This document shows positions 58,322-64,000 of a DNA stretch of 64,000 nucleotides, piece after piece (position 1 is the first letter of the stretch; every line of letters begins with the position of its first letter). The translations under genes and the position numbers were made by a program. The notes below the pieces were generated by a model. It searched no databases. It was not told where the DNA came from and worked only from the letters and a program-made list of their open reading frames with translations. The stretch comes from Chrysoperla carnea (lineage: Eukaryota; Arthropoda; Insecta; Neuroptera; Chrysopidae): the NCBI RefSeq assembly GCF_905475395.1, contig NC_058337.1, positions 87,662,368-87,726,367 of the forward strand. Direction: 5' to 3'.

Positions 58322-59669
58322 TTTATTTATAAAACACTTAGTATATCTCTTCTGCGAATTTCATTAGAATTTTTAATTGCTCTTGGCAATTAAATATTTT
58401 AATTTTTAAAATTCAATAGGTACTATTTTCATACCTTTGATAATCTTTTTACTAAGAAATTTTATAATTAATAAATACACTTAATATTTCTGTTAATATG
58501 AGAATACAACAAATTAAAATGCACTTTTTAATTTATATTTATATTGTAAAAACTACACCGAAAGTTCCAAAAGGGCACCAGAATTAAAAAAAAAAATTTG
58601 ATATGAAAGTAAATATTTTGACGAAATTTTTATGAATATAATCTTAAATTAATTCTTGTGAATAAAATTGAAAAATTAAATTTTATTAACTTATATAATA
58701 TTATTGTTTGTGATATTTTTTCCAGTTTTGACTGCTCAATCTTTAATACCTATTTCTTAAAAATTTATAGGACTTAATTGTGCTTGTGAAGACTTTTGCT
58801 TTAGATTTTTCATCTGCGGAGTTCTTTAAGAAGTAGGTATCTATTGTTTTATTTGGGTTAGTTATTCTGTCTATTAGAAAAACAAAAATGAAATCACATA
58901 AGTATCCGAACTTGTATGCAATAATCAGATTTCTTTTATGATTAAAAACATGAACTGTGTTTCTAAACTGAATCCAAATGATTCTTTTTCTTGATGATGC
59001 TATAAGCGTTGTCAAATGTCTACTGGTGAAAAGTTTAGGTCTTGAATGTGACCTACCAAAAACTTTGATAAAAATCTATCTATTCTCTATTTCAATACTA
59101 CATTTTACTGTATTTATTTAATGTATTTATGTTTTATTAGGAATCAATAGAATTTTGTATTAAACAGTCATACTTAAATAATTTGTCATGAAAAAGAAAA
59201 ATTTTCTGATAAATTTTTATAGCACATTGTACAAAGTGATATGTATTTACTTAATGAATTCGAGGTAATATAAATTTAACATTCATTAATTATTCATGAT
59301 TAAGCACATACAAAAGTTTAAGGAATATATTTAGTATAACTATATACCCATATCATAAAAATATTGTTATCATACCACCTACTAGGTTTAAAATATTTTC
59401 TTTTGTCTTGAGTAATAACCAAAGAGGTTATATATAACATAGAGGCTTAAAAGCATAGGAAATGCAATAAGTGAATTATTGACCGTTAAAAAAGAGACCG
59501 AAAAAAGGGGCCGTCTTCCCTCTTTGTCTCGCAGCCTATCAAAACACGTGCATGTCTGTGTATTTGATAGAGGTAATATAAGAAAGACGAAGACAGCTAT
59601 ACGCGTAACTTTTTAAGCACTCTCTCTATAACGATCAACCGTTTGGAGGCCACATTTTGGTTCTATGTT
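58322..59669. other. Noncoding stretch
   Basis: AT-rich. The minus-strand ORF at 58743-59015 has no recognised domain. At about 59482-59640 a less AT-rich block (CCGTCTTCCCTCTTTGTCTC) directly precedes the SINE and may be part of a mobile element. Confidence 0.35.
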
Positions 59670-59840
59670 ATTAATTCTATGGTAATAACCTAAGCCATGC
59701 ATAGAGTAGCGGGTTCGATTCCCGCCGCCACAAACAAACTTAATCAAATTAATGGTTGTGAGGGGCTGGTGTAGTTCATGGTATATGAAAATTATTGAGG
59801 AGCTGATAAACGAAATTATATAGCCTAATCTAATCTAAAA
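59670..59840 (+). repeat. tRNA-derived SINE, plus-strand copy
   Basis: GTAGCGGGTTCGATTCCCGC at about 59706 carries a perfect B box (GGTTCGATTCC). It is followed by AACTTAATCAAATTAATGGTT, GGGGCTGGTGTAGTTCATGG and ATTATTGAGGAGCTGATAAA, the same order as the minus-strand copy at 50400-50665. It lacks the middle segment GAAGGTGTACTCAGACTC of that copy and ends in CCTAATCTAATCTAA. Confidence 0.75.
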
Positions 59841-60104
59841 TAATCCAAGTACAGATAAAAAGCAACTTTTTGCATCTTTACTCAAATTTATGTAACTTAT
59901 CCGTATAGCCGCCGGGTTTGAATTCGGATAACCACCGTCAACGATTTAACGGTGCTTTTTTCTATCAACTTCTTGTTCCGTTAATTTGAAAATAGAAAAA
60001 AAAACATGGGTTTTTTTAGTATCAAGGGATGAAAGATAAATCTTAGGTATACATCTTTGTATACAACGCTGTATTAGATATCAGTGGCTTAACTGCTTAG
60101 AGAG

Positions 60105-60395
60105 TTCTCGGACCTAGCGAGGAGCAGTAAGACCAAAACAAGGAAAATTTGACTGTCTTTATCTTTGTCACTTAGGCTTGAACTGCTTCTATCTATCATG
60201 CTTGGTGTTGCACTTTGATCTTGCTCTTACATATATGCAAGACTAAATAAACAAGAGTTTCAAGACCAAGACCAATGAGTACCTGAGACAAAGATGCTAA
60301 AGCCATTACACAAAATTCGTTAACCAAAGATAGTCAAATTCCCGTTTTGGTTTAGTCGCGGTCTTGGTCTTGCATATCACTACTCGGTCCCTGAC
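60105..60395. repeat. Imperfect palindromic element
   Basis: TAAGACCAAAACAAGGAAAA then TTTGACTGTC (about 60128) pairs with the inverse block GATAGTCAAATTCCCGTTTT then GGTTTAGTC (about 60327). The outer parts CGGACCTAGCGAGGAG and CACTACTCGGTCCC also pair, as do inner parts around GTCTTGGTCTTG and its complements. The arms are roughly 100 bp and diverged. It resembles a decayed MITE. Confidence 0.5.
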
Positions 60396-63021
60396 CAGCA
60401 AACATCGTATTGAAATAGCTAAAAATTCTACCACCATAGGTCATAGTGCCCGAGAAATTCCCTACTGCGTTTTTTCAAACCGAAAGCTTAAATATGACGT
60501 TATCGTGCTCATTTGAGAACGTAGCACTTTCGAAACATATCGCAGAGATAAGTTTGGTAGATTCACCAAAAGGAAGTCACTCACGAAGCTTCAAGTATGT
60601 ACTAATCATATCACAAAGCACTCTTTCTGTCTCACGGCTTTATTGGTTTTATCACATTTACTCATTTCCTTGATAATGGTATCAATCGCGCTTTTATAAT
60701 AGTTTTATTCTCTGTATTATTGCAATCTTGTAATGTGCTTTAGGCATTCAAAGTTGCACTCTCCAAACTTCAAAGTTTTGGAACACGTTGTATAGTAATA
60801 ATATTTTTATGAATTCTGTATTTATATAAATATATTATGATTTAAAATTTATTTATAAGTATTTATTGTACTTTTCTTTGTTCAAACAACATTTTAATTT
60901 ATAATTAGTCAGTTCCTATAATACTAGTGACTATAGATAATGGAAGTGACACATGAACACACAACACAACAACTAAGTACACTCATTTTTATTTATTTTT
61001 ATTATAAATTGTGTTGCTTCAATTGTCAATCAATAATAAATTAGATTCATAATAATTCATGCAAATATAAACAGGTACTTTTGTTACCTTTGTAAGTTTA
61101 TATTTCAAAATAAAAATATGATATTGAAAATTTTAATAAATAATTTAAATATAGCGTTTTATAGTTTTAAAATTGATTCCTTATCGCATTATTTACATAT
61201 ATGTATGTACATAATGCATCTAACATAAAAATGATTACTGGCAGTTACTCCTCCGCTTCGCCAAAGAGGTCCTAGTTTGACTTTGACGTTGGGCTTTAGA
61301 TTTGATTGATACAATAGAGAACTTGCATTAATGTTTTTTACCACAAATTCATTTATAAAGGAAATTATAATTCGTCTAAAGAATATAAGTATATATTTAT
61401 ATATATATTTTTTTTAAATTAATAATTCCATTTGGTTATTAATAAAAGAGTTATATTTTTTAATAAAAAAACGGCAGTGCGACGTATTTACACCCTTGGA
61501 GGCTGTGAGCCAATCGTTCCGCTAAATTTACATTTTTCAGTTGGTTTCTATGGAAAATTACTTTTAATTAAACAAATCATTTATCATTCTGCATGTTATT
61601 TTATCATTTCTCCGAGTGGTGGCGTTGAAACTTTTGTGGCGCAAAAATTTGTTGAAACTTTCGAAAAATAAAAAAACATGCAACTTCTCTATTGAAAATA
61701 TACATGTTTTTAAACAGTTTTGTTTCAAGACATTTTATATTTTGAAAAAAGAAAAAAATAACTCTTTCAATAACAAAACATCTAAAAGTAGGTTAGGTAA
61801 CATTAAATAAGGGGACAAAATCACTTCAGCGATGAAGCTCTACTGAATCTGAATCGTATTTAAGACAAAATTATTGATTTAAATAAAATTTAAGTAAAAA
61901 ATACTTTTTAAAGGCTTAATCCTTGTTGATATTTCATATTGAGCGTCTCAAGCTTTTACGGATAGTCACGTATGAGTGACTGCTACAAAAGTATTTTCTA
62001 CTTTTTAGTATAATAAAAGCTTGCCCTTTAAAAAGCATTTACTATTTCAGTTTTCTTTAATGACCTCGATGTTAAAAAGCGATTTAAAATAAATAAGTTA
62101 TCCATCAATCATTTTTTATTTAAATTTTTAATTTAAAACTATAAAAGACATGTATATCAAATATGGTGGAAGCGATGGAAGATATCTGCTTCAAAATTGA
62201 GTTTGCAAATTCCATTAAACAAACATAGTTACATACACATATACATTGCAAGTTAAATAAAAGCTTGTAAAAAGTCAGCAGTAGAATTCTTGTGTTTTGA
62301 TTACTTAGAAAAATTTACATATTTTAGTATTTGATTAAAATATTTGTCAAAATTAAAAAATTAATAATTTGCATATTGACTAATGAAATGAATAATAATC
62401 ATATTAATTTAACAATAATAATGTGTATTTTTCAAATTAAAGTTAAAAACTTTACGGTAAGTAATTTTGCTATGTATACACAAATGGTATTGTACAATCA
62501 ATAATACATTTAATTGTACAATTAAATATAATAACACATAATATTTATTATTGATGAGAAATATAATTATACATCATCTATTTATATTCAATCTAGAATA
62601 ATCGATGACAGATATTTTTAAAATGAGTTTTTAATAAAAATTATAATTTAATACAGTTAAATTTGTTTCAAGTTCTTTTTGTTTTAGTGTAGTACACTAA
62701 TAGAGAGTAGAAACGAATCAGACCATACTTTTCTACTTACATTCAGGTTAGTGGCGTAGCTAGATGGATAAGGGCCGCGGTGTTAAGGGAAAAGGTGCAG
62801 GCACGATTTCAAGGGCGGGGGGTGTCACAGGGGTCATGAATTGCAATTTCATCTATAGCTTCACTCAAATCCAAGTCAACGCTGTTTCTTAAATAGTTGT
62901 TTACAATCTAGTTTACTGAAGATTCTTTTTGCTGACGGAGAGGTTCTCGCAAATTCCTTAGATTAAATATAACGCGTTTATGAATGGTATCATAGTTAAA
63001 TGCCAACAAATATTAATTTTT
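60396..63021. other. Noncoding stretch
   Basis: ORFs at 60446-60673, 61432-61671 and 61616-61810 on + have no recognised domain. At about 62748-62830 a GC-rich block starts TTAGTGGCGTAGCTAGATGG and contains GGGCGGGGGGTGTCACAGGG; the GTGGCGTAGCTAG motif is one I associate with transposon ends. Nothing else recognised. Confidence 0.35.
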
Positions 63022-63335
63022 AGCCCCCGAACTAAAAAAAAAGGTTGATATAAGTTTGACCGCTGTGTGTGTGTCTGTCTGTCTGTGGAATCGTAGCGCC
63101 TAAGCGGATGAACCGATTTTAATTTTTTGTTTGAAAGGTAATTTAATGGAAAGTGTTCTTAGCTATGCTTCAAGTGCGAATTAAGGGACCTGTATCCGAA
63201 AAAATTGGCGAAGGTATTCCAAATCGGCACAATTTGGAAAAGACTTTAAGGAAAATGGAGAGTGTTCTTGGATATGTTTCAAATGCGAGTTAAAGGTTCC
63301 GTACAAGAAAAATTTTTCGGGGGTTTCTTAATTAT
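63022..63335 (+). repeat. Interspersed repeat, copy 2 of the 10977 family
   Basis: CCCCCGAACT, GATATAAGTTTGACCGCTGT, GTGTCTGTCTGTCTGTGG, TCGTAGCGCCTAAGCGGATG, AACCGATTTT, then GGTAATTTAATGGAAAGTGT and TTCAAGTGCGAA, and a second diverged GAGAGTGTTCTTGG...TTCAAATGCGAG copy. The blocks, order and spacing match 10977-11310 in the same orientation. There is no ORF. Confidence 0.75.
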
Positions 63336-64000
63336 ATAAGTTCGATTTTATTCATAATCAAAATAATATATAATTAAAATAACGTTGCCTTTTGTAAAAG
63401 GGAAATTTCGAGGTTATATTTATGGATTTAAATAACAGCTGATCATTGAATTTGACAGTTAAATTTAATCAACTCAGTTTTAAAAATGTTTTTACGATTT
63501 TTAATTTTTGTTAATACGTATTAAATTTGATAAATAAAATATGATATTGTGTTATTTTAACTTATTATAAATTTTTTTGTATCATTAGTTGTAAAAACAA
63601 TTCAAAAATGATTCCTGATTTGACGTGGGTAACAAAATACTTATAGCTTTGGATCGTACTATCGTAGTCAGGTTTAACTATGTTAATATTTTATTAATTT
63701 AATATTATATCAAATATATTAGGTATAATTAATAATTGACTGTTGCATATCACATGATTCAATAATTGCTTTGAATTGTTAAAATAACAATTTAATAAAT
63801 TAAATATTGAACATTTATTTTTAAACTATTTATTATAATTATAAAATGTTCAAGTATAAATAATTTATTCATAAATGAATATTTTTAATTTTTTGTTGTT
63901 GTATCTGTAATTTATTTGACATTAAAAAACATGCAGAATTGCACGAACAAAAATTCCGAGAGTTATTAATTTGAAATTCTGTGAATGTCAGTATAATCAG
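63336..64000. other. Noncoding stretch at window end
   Basis: AT-rich; nothing recognised. Confidence 0.35.

Noticed and set aside
59700-59775. tRNA gene suggested by a perfect B box
   Set aside because: No complete acceptor or anticodon arm; the same sequence with a shared tail recurs at 50400, which marks a SINE.

Overview
The window is AT-rich eukaryotic nuclear DNA, almost certainly from an insect. It has spliced genes with GT-AG introns, AATAAA poly(A) signals and tRNA-derived SINE-like repeats, and its genes have insect homologues (a nonA-type DBHS RNA-binding protein, a tandem aldo-keto reductase cluster, an SLC5 symporter). I could not fix the order from sequence alone. Most of the 64 kb is noncoding and densely sown with old mobile-element debris.

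Layout. 1-111: last coding exon of an unrecognised + strand gene that starts before the window. About 5.1-16.3 kb: nonA, with a single intact coding exon (14575-16263) and a possible 5' noncoding exon near 5.1-5.3 kb. The putative 9 kb 5' intron would contain the most striking object in the window, a 2.5 kb foldback-type element (7583-10132). It has arms of 145-149 bp tandem repeats in inverted orientation, near-identical ends and a perfect 8-9 bp target duplication. 16.3-30.6 kb: no confident gene, with degenerate repeats and weak exon candidates. 30.7-38.6 kb: three tandem + strand aldo-keto reductase genes with identical three-exon architecture and all catalytic residues, but with individual changes (a 7-residue loop deletion in the second, Trp to Phe beside the catalytic His in the third). 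38.9-41.5 kb: duplicated tRNA-like repeats and a decayed coding-like segment. 45.1-49.9 kb: a seven-exon minus-strand SLC5-family symporter, reconstructed to 627 residues. Its predicted Na+-site segments differ from those of well-known relatives. 50-64 kb: no complete recognised gene. It holds SINE copies, palindromic elements, a possible THAP first exon, a possible tiny secreted peptide gene and a reverse-transcriptase relic.

The genes do not form a pathway. nonA is a nuclear RNA-processing factor, the AKRs are NADPH-dependent carbonyl reductases (probable detoxification or sugar/polyol metabolism), and the SLC5 protein is a plasma-membrane solute carrier. The AKR cluster is a local expansion by tandem duplication. 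Exon coordinates were derived by hand from splice consensus and frame continuity. Statements about family membership are from memory of the families and were not checked against a database.
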